Positions 44,085 to 53,409 of a stretch of DNA of 64,000 nucleotides are shown in pieces. The DNA is from Rubritalea marina DSM 17716 (GTDB lineage Bacteria; Verrucomicrobiota; Verrucomicrobiia; Verrucomicrobiales; Akkermansiaceae). A model generated the notes under the pieces. It was not told where the DNA came from and ran no database searches. It was given only the letters and a program-made list of their open reading frames with translations. The position numbers were made by a program, and so were the translations under genes. Location: NCBI RefSeq assembly GCF_000378105.1, contig NZ_KB899249.1:62001-126000 (forward strand). Direction: 5' to 3'. Numbering within the stretch: the stretch's first letter is position 1; every line of letters begins with the position of its first letter.

Positions 44085-45923
44085 ATGATATTCGAAGACG
44101 GACATCAGATCTTCCTAGCAGTACTTCTGTTGGTAGTCTTTGCAGCTTTTGTAAAAGAATGGCTATCTGCTGAGTTGGTGGCCATTGGTGGATTGATTGC
44201 CTGTGTGTTTGCTGGCGTACTATCTGTGACTCCGGGCATGGAGAATAATGCGCTACAGGTGTTTGCGCATCCGGCGCCGATCACGGTAGCCTGCATGTTT
44301 ATCATGAGTGCAGCGCTTGAGCGTACTGGGGTGATTGATTCTTTGGGGAGTTGGTTTGAAGAGGTTGCGGCGAAGAGCCCGATTCGCATGTTGGTGATTA
44401 TGATGCTGTTGGTTTCCGGTTTATCTGGATTCGTCAATAACACGCCAGTGGTGGTGGTATTCATGCCAATTGTTTTGGGGATCTGCCGTCGCAAAGGATA
44501 CACGGCTTCCCGCTATTTGATACCACTTTCATACGCCGCTGTCGTAGGGGGGACGGTGACGATCATCGGTACTTCTACGAACCTTGTAGCTGCTGGTATT
44601 GCCAATAAGGTGATGACACCCTTCACGATGTTTGAAATCACTCCCTTGGGGGTGACTTTTGTGGTGGTGGCGTTTTTTTACATGCTCACGATTGGGCGGA
44701 AGCTACTGCCTGACCGAGTGACGCTTGCGTCATTGATCGATACTGAGGCGAGCCGAGAATTCATTACCCATGCATTCGTCAAGGAAGGTTCGCCGCTCGA
44801 TGGCCAATTATTTGCCGAGTCGAATCTTGCTGGCGTGAAAAAAGCGCGCGTCATCGAAGTGCGCCGCGACGGGCAGCAGGTGGTGGAGGCGCTTCCGGAA
44901 GTACGATTCCAGGCCGGAGATGAAATTGTGTTCAAAGGGCGGATTCAGGCGCTCTTAGGTATTAAAAAGAATGCGGATGTTGATGTGCGCGGTGAAGAGA
45001 AGCTGGGTCTCGAAGATGTGCGCACCGAATCGGCGCTTCTCATGGAGGGTATTCTAGGCCCAGAGTCCACCTTAGTAGGTAAGAGCTTGAAGGAATTAAA
45101 TTTCCGCCAGCGATTTGGTGTGTTGATTTTGGCGGTGCACCGACGTGGAGAAAATTTGCGAGACCGTTTTGAAGAGGAACGTCTGGAGTTTGGTGACACC
45201 TTGTTGGTGCAGGGGCCAGCGGAGAAGATGCGTGAACTTTTTGAGCAGAAAGATTTCATTAACTTGAGTGAGCCGCATCACTCGGACATGCGCACAGAGA
45301 AATCCAAGTTTGTCCTGATTGCGCTAGCGGCCTTCATTCTGTTTGGTGCCTTTGGTGGGAATTTCGGCATTCCTGCGGTACCTACTGTGTTGTTGGCACT
45401 GAGTTGTGCCTTGTTTGTGATGGTGACTCGCTGTATCGATCCGAGTGAAGCATTCCAGTCGGTAGAGTGGAAGGTGGTATTCATGATTTGCGGGATGCTT
45501 GGGTTGGGCATGGCGATGTCACAGAGTGGCCTCGCGGAGAATCTAGCCAAGGGAGTGGTCTCAGGGGTTGATTCGTTGAGCTTTGTGGATCCTGGAATGA
45601 AGCCCTATATCATGCTCGCGGCATTTTATTTGTTGGCGAATATCATGACTGAAATGATCTCAAACAACGCCGTGGCGGCCCTACTCACACCGTTGGCAAT
45701 TTATGTGGGTGTGCAGATGGGAGTGGATGCTCGACCATTTGTCGTTTCGGTGATGTTTGGCGCCTCAGCGAGTTTCTGCACCCCAATTGGCTACCAGACG
45801 AATACCTTCGTCTACGGCGCAGGTGGCTACAAGTTCTTTGACTTTTTCAAAGTTGGATTCCCACTGAGTCTCATTCTTTGGCTCGTTGCGAGCTTTATGA
45901 TCCCGATGCTCTGGCCATTTTAG
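44085..45923 (+). CDS. SLC13/DASS-type anion transporter with two RCK_C domains
   Basis: A 612-aa inner-membrane transporter from the ATG at 44085. N-terminal helices include the FVNNTPVVVVFMPIVLGICR (SNT motif) and VVGGTVTIIGTSTNLVAAGI. Residues about 215-390 are two TrkA-C/RCK_C modules (EGSPLDGQLFAESNLAGVKK and STLVGKSLKELNFRQRFGVL). The C-terminal half repeats the transporter motif with MISNNAVAALLTPLAIYVGV and CTPIGYQTNTFVYGAGGYKF. The substrate is probably sulfate or another anion/dicarboxylate, Na+-coupled; the RCK modules probably regulate it. Confidence 0.88.
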   Translation: MIFEDGHQIFLAVLLLVVFAAFVKEWLSAELVAIGGLIACVFAGVLSVTPGMENNALQVFAHPAPITVACMFIMSAALERTGVIDSLGSWFEEVAAKSPIRMLVIMMLLVSGLSGFVNNTPVVVVFMPIVLGICRRKGYTASRYLIPLSYAAVVGGTVTIIGTSTNLVAAGIANKVMTPFTMFEITPLGVTFVVVAFFYMLTIGRKLLPDRVTLASLIDTEASREFITHAFVKEGSPLDGQLFAESNLAGVKKARVIEVRRDGQQVVEALPEVRFQAGDEIVFKGRIQALLGIKKNADVDVRGEEKLGLEDVRTESALLMEGILGPESTLVGKSLKELNFRQRFGVLILAVHRRGENLRDRFEEERLEFGDTLLVQGPAEKMRELFEQKDFINLSEPHHSDMRTEKSKFVLIALAAFILFGAFGGNFGIPAVPTVLLALSCALFVMVTRCIDPSEAFQSVEWKVVFMICGMLGLGMAMSQSGLAENLAKGVVSGVDSLSFVDPGMKPYIMLAAFYLLANIMTEMISNNAVAALLTPLAIYVGVQMGVDARPFVVSVMFGASASFCTPIGYQTNTFVYGAGGYKFFDFFKVGFPLSLILWLVASFMIPMLWPF

Positions 45924-45975
45924 CATGCTGCGTGGTCTGTCATGCCAGCCACGCGGCTGAGTGCTGGGTAGTGTG

Positions 45976-47907
45976 TTATTGTTTAGCTGAGTGTGCCATT
46001 AGGATGCCCACTAACTTCTTGCCAATGGCGCAGGAACACGCACCGGTGCTATTCATGTGGCGGTGAGCTTGGCCGAGGGCCAGCGGATCCAAGTGATTGT
46101 ATGGCGATTGGTGACTTGCAACGGGGCCAAACACTTGTGAGCGTTTGGCCTTACCCGTGGCGCTTGGGTGGGCTTTGATCTTTAGGACGCGCCCCTCATT
46201 GACCGTTCCCCAGATTGGAATGTCTTTAATTGCTGTGGGCTCACAGGTGATTGGGTTCTCTGCGAGGATCGTAAAGTTGGCAAGCTTCCCGGCCTCAATG
46301 CTGCCGACCTCGTGTTCGAGTTGTAGCGAATAGGCGGCGTCGAGGGTGACGGCTTTGAGCGCACCCAACCTACTCACGCGTTGTTCTGGGGCGGCCACGC
46401 GTCCCGTGGGTGTGATGCGGTTGACACCGCAGTGCATGAGAAAGAGAGGCTGCCCTGGAGCCATCGGCATATCCGAGTGAAACGAGTATGAAACCCCGGC
46501 GCGCTCTACATCGCCCATGCGGGTCATTGGGTCGGCGCGTTCTGGGCCCAAGCCAGACTTCCCGTATTGGTCGGCTAGAGCGACTGGGTAGTAGGGATTG
46601 GCGCTCACGATCGCACCGAGGCGCTTGATGCGATCGACTTGATCGCGGGATGAAACAGCGAAGTGCACAATCACGGTGCGGTGGTTGTGGCGCGGGTTGC
46701 GGCGCATGTTTTCTTCAAGGGTATTGAGCACCATTTCGAGTCCGGCGTCGCCATTGACGTGGATGTGGAGCTGATAGCCAGCTTCCCAGTAGGTGCGAAA
46801 GGCTTTGCTGAAGACATCAAGGTTCATCATCCATTCACCTTCGTGGCCATCGGTGTAGGGTTCCTTGACCTGCATCAGCTGGGAGTAGATTGCGCCGTCG
46901 GCAAAGAGCTTGATTTGTTTGGGCACCATGGCGGTCATACCGCTTCCCCAGTCCATGATCTTCTCAGTTTCTGCTACGGCGTTATCTGGGTGAGCGGCGA
47001 TGATGGATTTTCCATCGGGGATGAAGTAAAAGCGGAAGGGGGCATCAGGGGAAGACATGATGGCATTTTGAGTGTCTTGCAATTGCTTCGAGAGGATACC
47101 GCCAGGCTCACAACCGAGTGTGACACCTGCGCGGTGGAAGAAGTCTACCATGAATTTGAGCCCGTTATTGATGCGCTCTGGTGTGGCGAGCGTGGGGGCG
47201 ATGGCGGGCATGATGCCAAACATCCCTTGTTCCCAGAAGTGTCCCTCGGCGAGGTTCGATTGCTTTTGAGCGCTTTCGCTTTGTTTGGCGAGGTACGCTT
47301 TATCGATGCCCATCAGTTTGAGTGCTGCACTGTTGAGAATAAATTCGTGGCAAGAACGATGCCAGACGATGATGGGGCGTTGTGCATTGAGTGAGTCGAG
47401 GTCTGAGCGTGTGAGTTTACCATGGAAATAATGGTGATAGCCCCAAGTGATCAAGGGTTCGCTTGGATCACTTAGCTTGGCTTCTGCTTCCTCGATCCTC
47501 TGCCGGTACTCCAGGGCATTCCTTGCTGCCGGCACGAGCCCGCTCGGTAGGTTCCAGTCTTCGATGGCGATGACTTCGGTTTCCATCGTCAGAGCGGTGA
47601 GGAAAGGATGGTCGTGCTGGGCAATGAGGCCAGGAATGATGACCTGGTCCTGAAAGCTGTGATCAATCTGAAATGCCTGGCCGTCGGCAGCGGCTTTAAG
47701 TTCTTCGAGTGTGCCAGTAGCCAGGATGCGCTTGCCCACGACGGCCACAGCATTGGCAGATGGGCTTGAAGGGTCCAGGGTGATGACTTCTTTGGCTGTG
47801 TAGATGGTGGCCTTTGGCAGGGATTCCGTGGCTAAGGCGAGATCTTGCAACGAGGACGCTGGGCTGATAGCGCAGCTGAGGTAGAGGAGGACAGGGATGA
47901 GTTTCAT
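45976..47907 (-). CDS. secreted amidohydrolase, YtcJ-like (copy 1)
   Basis: A 643-aa metal-dependent hydrolase with a signal peptide (MKLIPVLLYLSCAISPASS). An N-terminal beta-sandwich part (ATIYTAKEVITLDPSSPSAN) precedes the metal motif HDH in IPGLIAQHDHPF. Family segments include QLHIHVNGDAGLEMVLNTLE and the C-terminal GSIEAGKLANFTIL. An extra C-terminal tail of about 60 residues contains His pairs and a CSC motif (STGACSCAIGKK). It is 36 bases downstream of a paralogue with the same layout. The substrate is unknown. Confidence 0.88.
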   Translation of the reverse strand: MKLIPVLLYLSCAISPASSLQDLALATESLPKATIYTAKEVITLDPSSPSANAVAVVGKRILATGTLEELKAAADGQAFQIDHSFQDQVIIPGLIAQHDHPFLTALTMETEVIAIEDWNLPSGLVPAARNALEYRQRIEEAEAKLSDPSEPLITWGYHHYFHGKLTRSDLDSLNAQRPIIVWHRSCHEFILNSAALKLMGIDKAYLAKQSESAQKQSNLAEGHFWEQGMFGIMPAIAPTLATPERINNGLKFMVDFFHRAGVTLGCEPGGILSKQLQDTQNAIMSSPDAPFRFYFIPDGKSIIAAHPDNAVAETEKIMDWGSGMTAMVPKQIKLFADGAIYSQLMQVKEPYTDGHEGEWMMNLDVFSKAFRTYWEAGYQLHIHVNGDAGLEMVLNTLEENMRRNPRHNHRTVIVHFAVSSRDQVDRIKRLGAIVSANPYYPVALADQYGKSGLGPERADPMTRMGDVERAGVSYSFHSDMPMAPGQPLFLMHCGVNRITPTGRVAAPEQRVSRLGALKAVTLDAAYSLQLEHEVGSIEAGKLANFTILAENPITCEPTAIKDIPIWGTVNEGRVLKIKAHPSATGKAKRSQVFGPVASHQSPYNHLDPLALGQAHRHMNSTGACSCAIGKKLVGILMAHSAKQ

Positions 47908-47943
47908 AGAGGCTTCTGTGAGTTAGGGATTACGATGCTTGTG

Positions 47944-49785
47944 TTAGTATTGAATCATGCGTTTTGTGAGTTCGCTCAGTGTGCGGCAGAGGCATTCAGG
48001 GCAGGGGTTGCCGAGGCTTGGTCCCACGGCACGGATGGAACGGGCGAAGGCGACTGATGCTTCATCGACGGATCGCAGAGCGCTGGATTCAGCGATGTCG
48101 AAGATTACTTGATCTTCTTTGATGGTTTTAAGGACGACGAGTTTGTCCAGAGTTTCTGGGTCAACCGCTCGTGGGTCTTTGTCGAGGATGACGAAGTCAG
48201 CGAGCTTTCCTGGCTCAATCGAGCCTTTGGTATCTTCTTCAAAGTGCTGCCATGCTGGCCACAGTGTCATTGCTTTGAGCGCTGTCATGACATCGACCCG
48301 GTGGTCAGGGCCAATGATGTCGCCGGATCGCGAGCGGCGGGTGACGGTGGCGTCAAGGACGCGCATTGAATTGGGGAAAGCAACTGGAGCGTCGTGGTGG
48401 CTGGTAAAGCGCATGCCGCGTTTCACGCACCACCCGGTAGGAGAGATGTCGTTGGAGAGGATAGGGCCCACAGTGTGCTCGCGATGCCAGTCTCCCCAAT
48501 AGAATGTGTGCATGGGAAAGAGCGAGGGAATCACGCCGAGCTGGCGCATGCTGTCTACCTGATCTTCACGGAGGAATTGGCCGTGGATGAGTACTGGGCG
48601 CCGATCTCCAGCGCCATGGCGGCGGGTGGCTGCGTGGATGTGAGCGAGTAAGAGGTCACTAGCAGCCTCACCATTTGAGTGAGTAAGGATTTGGATGTCG
48701 TGCTCATAGGCCCATTGGATTGCACCGCTGACCTGCTCCGCGGTGGCTGCCGGGTAGCCGGCGTAGCCAGGTTCGTAATTGCCTACTGGGTCGTAATACG
48801 GACGGTCGCGCCATGCGGTGAAGCCTTGAGGCGATCCATCAATAGTGAGTTTGGCCCCCGCGACGCGAAAGCGGTTGGTGTAGTCTGAGCTGAGTTCTTT
48901 CAGAATGATCTCTCGATTCATCAAGACATCGGGATAGCTGACCACGTCGATCTTTAGCGCGCCTGAAGCAGCTACTTTTTTCATCGCGGGGATCGAGCCT
49001 GGGGTGCTGCGTCCATCTTGTGCTGTGGTGTAGCCGAAGCGAGCCCAGAGCTCAGCTCCAGCCTTAAAAAAGACTTCAGAGCCTTCGGTGCCCACGCGGC
49101 TGAGCAAGGTGATCAATAATGGGAAGGCGGCAGTCTCTTCCAAGACTCCATCGGGTTCCTTGCCATCCTGCATGCGCCGGATCACTCCGCCATCTGGGTT
49201 TGGTGAGTCTGGGGTGATTTTACCTGCCTCTAGCGCCTTAGAATTGGCACTGACGATGTGGCCGGATTGGTGGACAATGATGACGGGGAAATCGGTAGTG
49301 ACTGCATCGAGGTCTTGCTTCGTGGGGTGGCGAAGCTCTTTGAGTTGGGCATTGTCATAGCCAAAGCCAACAACAAGTTGGAGCTTCTCAACAGCTTCAC
49401 GATTACTTCTGATCCAGTCGCGTAAGGTTTGCTGGAGGCTGGCAATGTCTTGCACTTCGCCATCTGGTGGGGCGAGCAAGTTTGCAGAGAGTGCTTGGAG
49501 CCCCCCGCCCATGACGTGCCCGTGGGCGTCGACGAAACCTGGTAGCATCGTCTTGCCTTGAAGGTCAAAGTTTGTGGTGTTCGGCCCTTGGGCCTGCATT
49601 ACGGATTCCTTGCTGCCGACTGCGAGAATCTTGCCGTCTTTGACCGCGACAGCTTGAGCGCTGGGTTGCTGATCATCGATGGTGATGATCGGCCCGTTGA
49701 AGTAAATGGTATCTGCAGTTGCGGCGCACAGGGTGGCGCTGGCACTCAAGGTGAGGAGTGCCATTAGGGAGTGCTGTAGTTTCAT
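47944..49785 (-). CDS. secreted amidohydrolase, YtcJ-like (copy 2)
   Basis: A 613-aa paralogue of the next gene. The ATG at 49785 gives a clean signal peptide MKLQHSLMALLTLSASATLCAA; a longer frame to 49875 overlaps the chagasin gene. It has DTIYFNGPIITIDDQQPSAQ, then the metal motif HGH in LPGFVDAHGHVMGGG, QILTHSNGEAASDLLLAHIH and GSIEPGKLADFVILDKD. It also ends in a Cys-containing tail (NPCPECLCRTLSEL). The two copies differ widely, so the duplication is old. They form a unit with the chagasin gene 19 bases upstream. Confidence 0.88.
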   Translation of the reverse strand: MKLQHSLMALLTLSASATLCAATADTIYFNGPIITIDDQQPSAQAVAVKDGKILAVGSKESVMQAQGPNTTNFDLQGKTMLPGFVDAHGHVMGGGLQALSANLLAPPDGEVQDIASLQQTLRDWIRSNREAVEKLQLVVGFGYDNAQLKELRHPTKQDLDAVTTDFPVIIVHQSGHIVSANSKALEAGKITPDSPNPDGGVIRRMQDGKEPDGVLEETAAFPLLITLLSRVGTEGSEVFFKAGAELWARFGYTTAQDGRSTPGSIPAMKKVAASGALKIDVVSYPDVLMNREIILKELSSDYTNRFRVAGAKLTIDGSPQGFTAWRDRPYYDPVGNYEPGYAGYPAATAEQVSGAIQWAYEHDIQILTHSNGEAASDLLLAHIHAATRRHGAGDRRPVLIHGQFLREDQVDSMRQLGVIPSLFPMHTFYWGDWHREHTVGPILSNDISPTGWCVKRGMRFTSHHDAPVAFPNSMRVLDATVTRRSRSGDIIGPDHRVDVMTALKAMTLWPAWQHFEEDTKGSIEPGKLADFVILDKDPRAVDPETLDKLVVLKTIKEDQVIFDIAESSALRSVDEASVAFARSIRAVGPSLGNPCPECLCRTLSELTKRMIQY

Positions 49786-49804
49786 ATGATGGGAGCTAGG
49801 TTTT

Positions 49805-50284
49805 TTACTGGATCGTGATCCTGAGCTTGAGCGTCTTGCTGGGAGCTTTTTTTTCCCATGGACGCAGGTAATCAAAATGTAGCACCAAATCTCCAGCCTC
49901 TAGCGCCTTGATCTCGAAAGTTTGCTGGATTGGGCTGCCTGTGCGTTTCTGATCGGTCTGTGCTGCGTTTGTTCCCTTATTCATCCATTGGGCGAGGGGA
50001 CTATCAGATTGCTTTGGAACCCATGCGTAACCGGTGGATGGGTTTCCTGTGAGAGTGATTCGGAGTGTCTGGCCAGCCTGGAGCTCGATATCTTTGCTGT
50101 TGGAGCTTTCATTCCATTCGACAATGCTACTCGAGCCTTCATGGGTGCTCACGGTGGTGAACGAAGCGAAACTGGCTACGACGTCTTTGAATGGGTCATC
50201 ATCGCTGGCCAATACAATGGGGGTGAGGGCCAGTGCCATAGCGATGGTACAAGCCTCCACAGTCTTGGGGTGTGGGGTTTTCAT
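49805..50284 (-). CDS. chagasin-family cysteine-peptidase inhibitor (I42)
   Basis: A 159-aa exported protein (signal about 1-26, ending LTPIVLAS). The mature C-terminal 110 residues show the three I42 loops: GNPSTGYAWV (the NPTTGY loop), the Gly-containing loop near GSPIQQTFEIKAL, and LRPWEKKAPSKTLKLRI (the RPW loop). Chagasins block papain-like proteases. It is the first gene of the unit with two secreted amidohydrolases. Whether it protects against host or predator proteases or controls an own enzyme is unknown. Confidence 0.9.
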   Translation of the reverse strand: MKTPHPKTVEACTIAMALALTPIVLASDDDPFKDVVASFASFTTVSTHEGSSSIVEWNESSNSKDIELQAGQTLRITLTGNPSTGYAWVPKQSDSPLAQWMNKGTNAAQTDQKRTGSPIQQTFEIKALEAGDLVLHFDYLRPWEKKAPSKTLKLRITIQ

Positions 50285-50397
50285 TTATTGTTGGGGTTTG
50301 GGTGTCGTGTCGATGCATTGGGGGCGCATCAACATTCACTAGTGTAAGGGTTAACTCTAACAATATAAAGGGTTTTTGATCTTTGACCCTTTTGGCG

Positions 50398-50964
50398 CTA
50401 TGCGGAGATCACCGCATCCATCTGGATGTCGTGATCTTCAGTTGGGAGATGGTCGAGGACTTGGCACTGAAATGCGACCCCGAGAATGTGTGCATCTTGC
50501 TTGCGCGATTCTAGAATGCGATCGTAGTAGCCGCCACCTTTCCCCAAGCGCAGGCCAGTAGCGCTGAAGGCAATGCCTGGGCAGATAAAGGTATCGATGC
50601 GATCTGCAGCGACTAATGGGTGATGTTCAGGATGTGGCTCTAGGATACCGTATCGGCCGTGGCGAAGCTCTGAAATCTCATGAACCAAGTGGAATTGCAT
50701 GGCTCCATTGCTATCTTGGGTGAGTGGGTAGACAAAATTGATCCCGTCGGCGAGTTGGTGTAATTGCTCGAGTTGTGGTTCATTCTCAAGCGCTGCGTAG
50801 ATGGCGACTGTCTTCACATCATGTTGTTGCATCACCCAGTCATTGAGCTGTCGCACAATGCTTAGTGAGGCGAGATGTTTTTCGGCGCCGCTCAAGGTAT
50901 TTACTTGTTCTGTGATTGCGTGGCGCGTGGCAGACTTGAGCTCAGCAGTGGAAGGCGTGGTCAT
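50398..50964 (-). CDS. 5-formyltetrahydrofolate cyclo-ligase
   Basis: Converts 5-formyl-THF to 5,10-methenyl-THF with ATP; 188 aa, typical length. The ATP/folate loop is LRLGKGGGYYDRILE, preceded by FICPGIAFSATGLRLG, and the N-terminal helix SATRHAITEQVNTLSGAEKH contributes the phosphate-binding residues. It ends 113 bases before the chagasin start; the link between them is probably only positional. Confidence 0.93.
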   Translation of the reverse strand: MTTPSTAELKSATRHAITEQVNTLSGAEKHLASLSIVRQLNDWVMQQHDVKTVAIYAALENEPQLEQLHQLADGINFVYPLTQDSNGAMQFHLVHEISELRHGRYGILEPHPEHHPLVAADRIDTFICPGIAFSATGLRLGKGGGYYDRILESRKQDAHILGVAFQCQVLDHLPTEDHDIQMDAVISA

Positions 50965-51118
50965 GGTGATGGGTGGAAAATTTGGTGTGGATCACAAGAA
51001 AGAAGCATTTCCCGCTTGCCAGTGCGGATAATTCTGGTAAACGAGCGATCCCGCTTTGCGCCAATAGGTGCATAATTTCCTGCGGAGCAAAAATAATAAC
51101 ACTAAATAACCGATTACC

Positions 51119-51487
51119 ATGGCAAGAATTTTCGGAATCGAAATTCCCAATGAGAAGCGCATCGAAGCGTCTCTCCCATACATCTACGGTATCGGCCGCA
51201 CTACTGCTAAGAAGATTCTTGAGCAGGCAGGCGTCGATGCAAATATTCGCACAGGTCAACTCACTGAAGAACAACTCGTTAAGATTGCCTCGGTAATCAC
51301 TTCAGAGACTATCATCATTGAAGGTGACCTCCGTCGTGAGAAGCAAGGTGCGCTTAAGCGTCTTACTTCAATCAACTGTCACCGTGGTCAGCGCCACAAG
51401 CGCGGCCTTCCAGTTCGCGGTCAGCGTACCAAGACCAACGCACGTACTCGTAAGGGTAAGAAGCGCACAATGGGTGCAGCCAAGTAA
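51119..51487 (+). CDS. rpsM: 30S ribosomal protein S13
   Basis: Head protein of the small subunit, 122 aa. ARIFGIEIPNEKRIEASLPY, YGIGRTTAKKILEQAGV and the C-terminal RGLPVRGQRTKTNARTRKGK with its basic tail near the P site are all standard. It starts a three-gene ribosomal operon; infA and rpmJ, often just upstream, are absent (infA is 7.6 kb away). No SD precedes the ATG (AATAACCGATTACC). Confidence 0.98.
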   Translation: MARIFGIEIPNEKRIEASLPYIYGIGRTTAKKILEQAGVDANIRTGQLTEEQLVKIASVITSETIIIEGDLRREKQGALKRLTSINCHRGQRHKRGLPVRGQRTKTNARTRKGKKRTMGAAK

Positions 51488-51506
51488 ACTTTGACCTGTA
51501 AATACA

Positions 51507-52046
51507 ATGTCTGAAGAAATTAAAGAAACAGAAGTTGCTGATGAAGCAACTCCAGCAACAGAAGCTCCGGTAGAGACACCTGCTACAGAAACTCCAGCAG
51601 CAGAAGCTCCACAAAAGGAAGAAAAGAAGCGCGACATTTTTGCCGAGCTTGCAGGTGGTGAAGAAGAACTCAAGATCCACAAAGCGAAGAAGTCGAAGAA
51701 TGTTCTCACTGGTATCGTTCACGTGACTGCTACATTCAACAACACTCTCGTGAGCGTCACCGACTACAATGGTAATGCAATCGGTTGGTCATCTGCTGGT
51801 AAGATGGGCTTCAAAGGCTCACGTAAGTCTACAGCATACGCTGCACAGGTTGTTTCCCAGGACGCATGCCGCCAGGCAATGTCCCACGGTCTCAAGACTG
51901 TTGAGGTTCGCGTAAAGGGACCAGGTGCTGGTCGTGAGTCCGCTGTGCGTGCTGCACAAGGTCTCGGCCTCGAAATCACTGCAATCAAAGATGTGACTGC
52001 AGTACCACACAACGGCTGCCGTCCTAAGAAAGCACGTCGCGTATAA
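51507..52046 (+). CDS. rpsK: 30S ribosomal protein S11 with acidic N-terminal extension
   Basis: Platform protein near the mRNA exit and the anti-SD helix. The S11 body begins at about residue 60: [40 protein letters not shown], ending [13 protein letters not shown]. Before it are about 55 extra residues rich in Glu, Ala, Pro and Thr ([20 protein letters not shown]), giving 179 aa instead of about 129. Such a negatively charged tail is unusual for an rRNA-binding protein. It is 19 bases after rpsM. Confidence 0.97.
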   Translation: MSEEIKETEVADEATPATEAPVETPATETPAAEAPQKEEKKRDIFAELAGGEEELKIHKAKKSKNVLTGIVHVTATFNNTLVSVTDYNGNAIGWSSAGKMGFKGSRKSTAYAAQVVSQDACRQAMSHGLKTVEVRVKGPGAGRESAVRAAQGLGLEITAIKDVTAVPHNGCRPKKARRV

Positions 52047-52077
52047 TCATATTTAACTTACAAACTACTTTTTTATT

Positions 52078-52689
52078 ATGGCACGTTATATTGGCCCTAA
52101 AGATAAAATCAGCCGCCGTTTCGGTGTAGCTCTCTTCGGTCCTTCAAAGGCACTCGAGCGTCGTAACTTCCCTCCAGGTCAGCACGGTCTCCGTGCAGGA
52201 CGTCGTAAGAAGTCTGACTACTCAGTAGCACTTGGCGAAAAGCAGAAGCTTCGTTTCCAGTTCGGTGTTCTCGAAAAGCAATTCCGCGCATACTATGCAG
52301 AAGCAGTACGTCAGCGTGGTGTTACAGGTGACACACTTGTGCGTCTTCTTGAAACTCGTCTCGACAACGTATGCTACCGTCTCGGATTTGGTAACACACG
52401 TTCCGCAGCACGTCAGTTGGTAAACCACGGTCACATCCTTGTGAACGGCACTAAGACAGACGTAGCATCCTACCAGTGTAAGCCTGGTGACGTGATCGCT
52501 ATCAATGATAAGCCATCCTCCAAGCAGCTCGGTCTTCGCGCACTCGACCTCACGCAGGCAGTGCCACTCAAAGACTGGCTCACTCTCGATCGTGAAAAGA
52601 TGGCTGGTACCATCGCTCGCCTTCCTGAGCCGGACGATGCAGACCACGGTGTGAACGTTCAGCTCGTTGTTGAACTTTACTCACGTTAA
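52078..52689 (+). CDS. rpsD: 30S ribosomal protein S4
   Basis: Primary assembly protein of the 30S body, 203 aa. ARYIGPKDKISRRFGVALFG, FPPGQHGLRAGRRKKSDYSV, LRFQFGVLEKQFRAYYAEAV and the S4 RNA-binding domain VRLLETRLDNVCYRLGF through HGHILVNGTKTDV are all standard. The Zn-binding Cys of some S4 proteins are missing. It follows rpsK by 31 bases and is followed by a terminator, so rpoA and rplQ are not in this operon. Confidence 0.98.
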   Translation: MARYIGPKDKISRRFGVALFGPSKALERRNFPPGQHGLRAGRRKKSDYSVALGEKQKLRFQFGVLEKQFRAYYAEAVRQRGVTGDTLVRLLETRLDNVCYRLGFGNTRSAARQLVNHGHILVNGTKTDVASYQCKPGDVIAINDKPSSKQLGLRALDLTQAVPLKDWLTLDREKMAGTIARLPEPDDADHGVNVQLVVELYSR

Positions 52690-52718
52690 TCTCACTCAGA
52701 GATTTCCGATTTCAAAAG

Positions 52719-52752
52719 GCACAGAGTCGTCACAGACTCTGTGCTTTTTTTA
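52719..52752 (+). terminator. terminator of rpsM-rpsK-rpsD
   Basis: GCACAGAGTC/GACTCTGTGC, 10-bp stem with a 6-nt loop, followed by TTTTTTTA, 30 bases after the rpsD stop. Confidence 0.95.
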
Positions 52753-52791
52753 TTGCTCATTACGGCTGCATCTCCTACAGAATCCGAAGTC

Positions 52792-53292
52792 ATGAATGAA
52801 GCCTGGGATGTCCAACTAACCGCACGTCAACATTGGAACAGCGTGAGCTGGTTCAAGCCAATGAAATGGCCATCTGGTCACCAAGTCGATCTCGGTGATG
52901 CGTTGCTGGAATTTGACTTTGATGCCTGTAGAGTCACGGAAATTAGTGACGGGGTAGAGCGTGAGGTCGCACGCTTCCCTGATCAAAAGCGTGGGACGCA
53001 TCTCGGTTCGCTAGCCGGAGCGTTCCGCTGTGGGGAATTCATCGTCGAGCGCCACGCCTCGGATGAGGGGGATCCACTCAAAGTGACAGTAAAGGCGGCA
53101 GGCGGCAATGACTCGGTAGAGCTCATGATGCGAAAGGTGCATCAGCCTGTCCTCTGTGAAGGCGCGTTCGAGTTGAACTTCCTCAATGACAACAAGGATA
53201 GCCGTGTGGAAATCAAGAGCAGCAATGAAGCACGCGATGTTGCTGTGCTCGTGGCGAGCCTCTTGTTGTTCAATCGCTTTGCCTTAGCGTAG
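52792..53292 (+). CDS. hypothetical protein (166 aa)
   Basis: Not recognised with confidence. The ATG at 52792 is used because the longer frame starts inside the rpsD terminator. The protein looks beta-rich with a final hydrophobic helix (DVAVLVASLLLFNRFALA). The arrangement of strands ending in a buried C-terminal helix is reminiscent of tubby/LURP-one-type folds, a guess only. It lies between the ribosomal terminator and a minus-strand terminator of the RidA gene, so it is monocistronic. Confidence 0.65.
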   Translation: MNEAWDVQLTARQHWNSVSWFKPMKWPSGHQVDLGDALLEFDFDACRVTEISDGVEREVARFPDQKRGTHLGSLAGAFRCGEFIVERHASDEGDPLKVTVKAAGGNDSVELMMRKVHQPVLCEGAFELNFLNDNKDSRVEIKSSNEARDVAVLVASLLLFNRFALA

Positions 53293-53294
53293 GG

Positions 53295-53320
53295 CAAAAA
53301 AGGCGGCCTGTTCGGCCGCC
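53295..53320 (-). terminator. terminator of the RidA gene
   Basis: GGCGGCC/GGCCGCC stem with a 5-nt loop, followed on the minus strand by TTTTTTGCC. It lies 90 bases after the RidA stop and directly after the convergent gene's stop, so it may act for both. Confidence 0.85.
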
Positions 53321-53409
53321 TCTAAGAGCATGCTTGGCTAGCTGAGCTTCTGCCGGAATGATTGAATCGCGTTGATTCGCATATTCTACTGCATTGCTGA
53401 CAGTATGTT

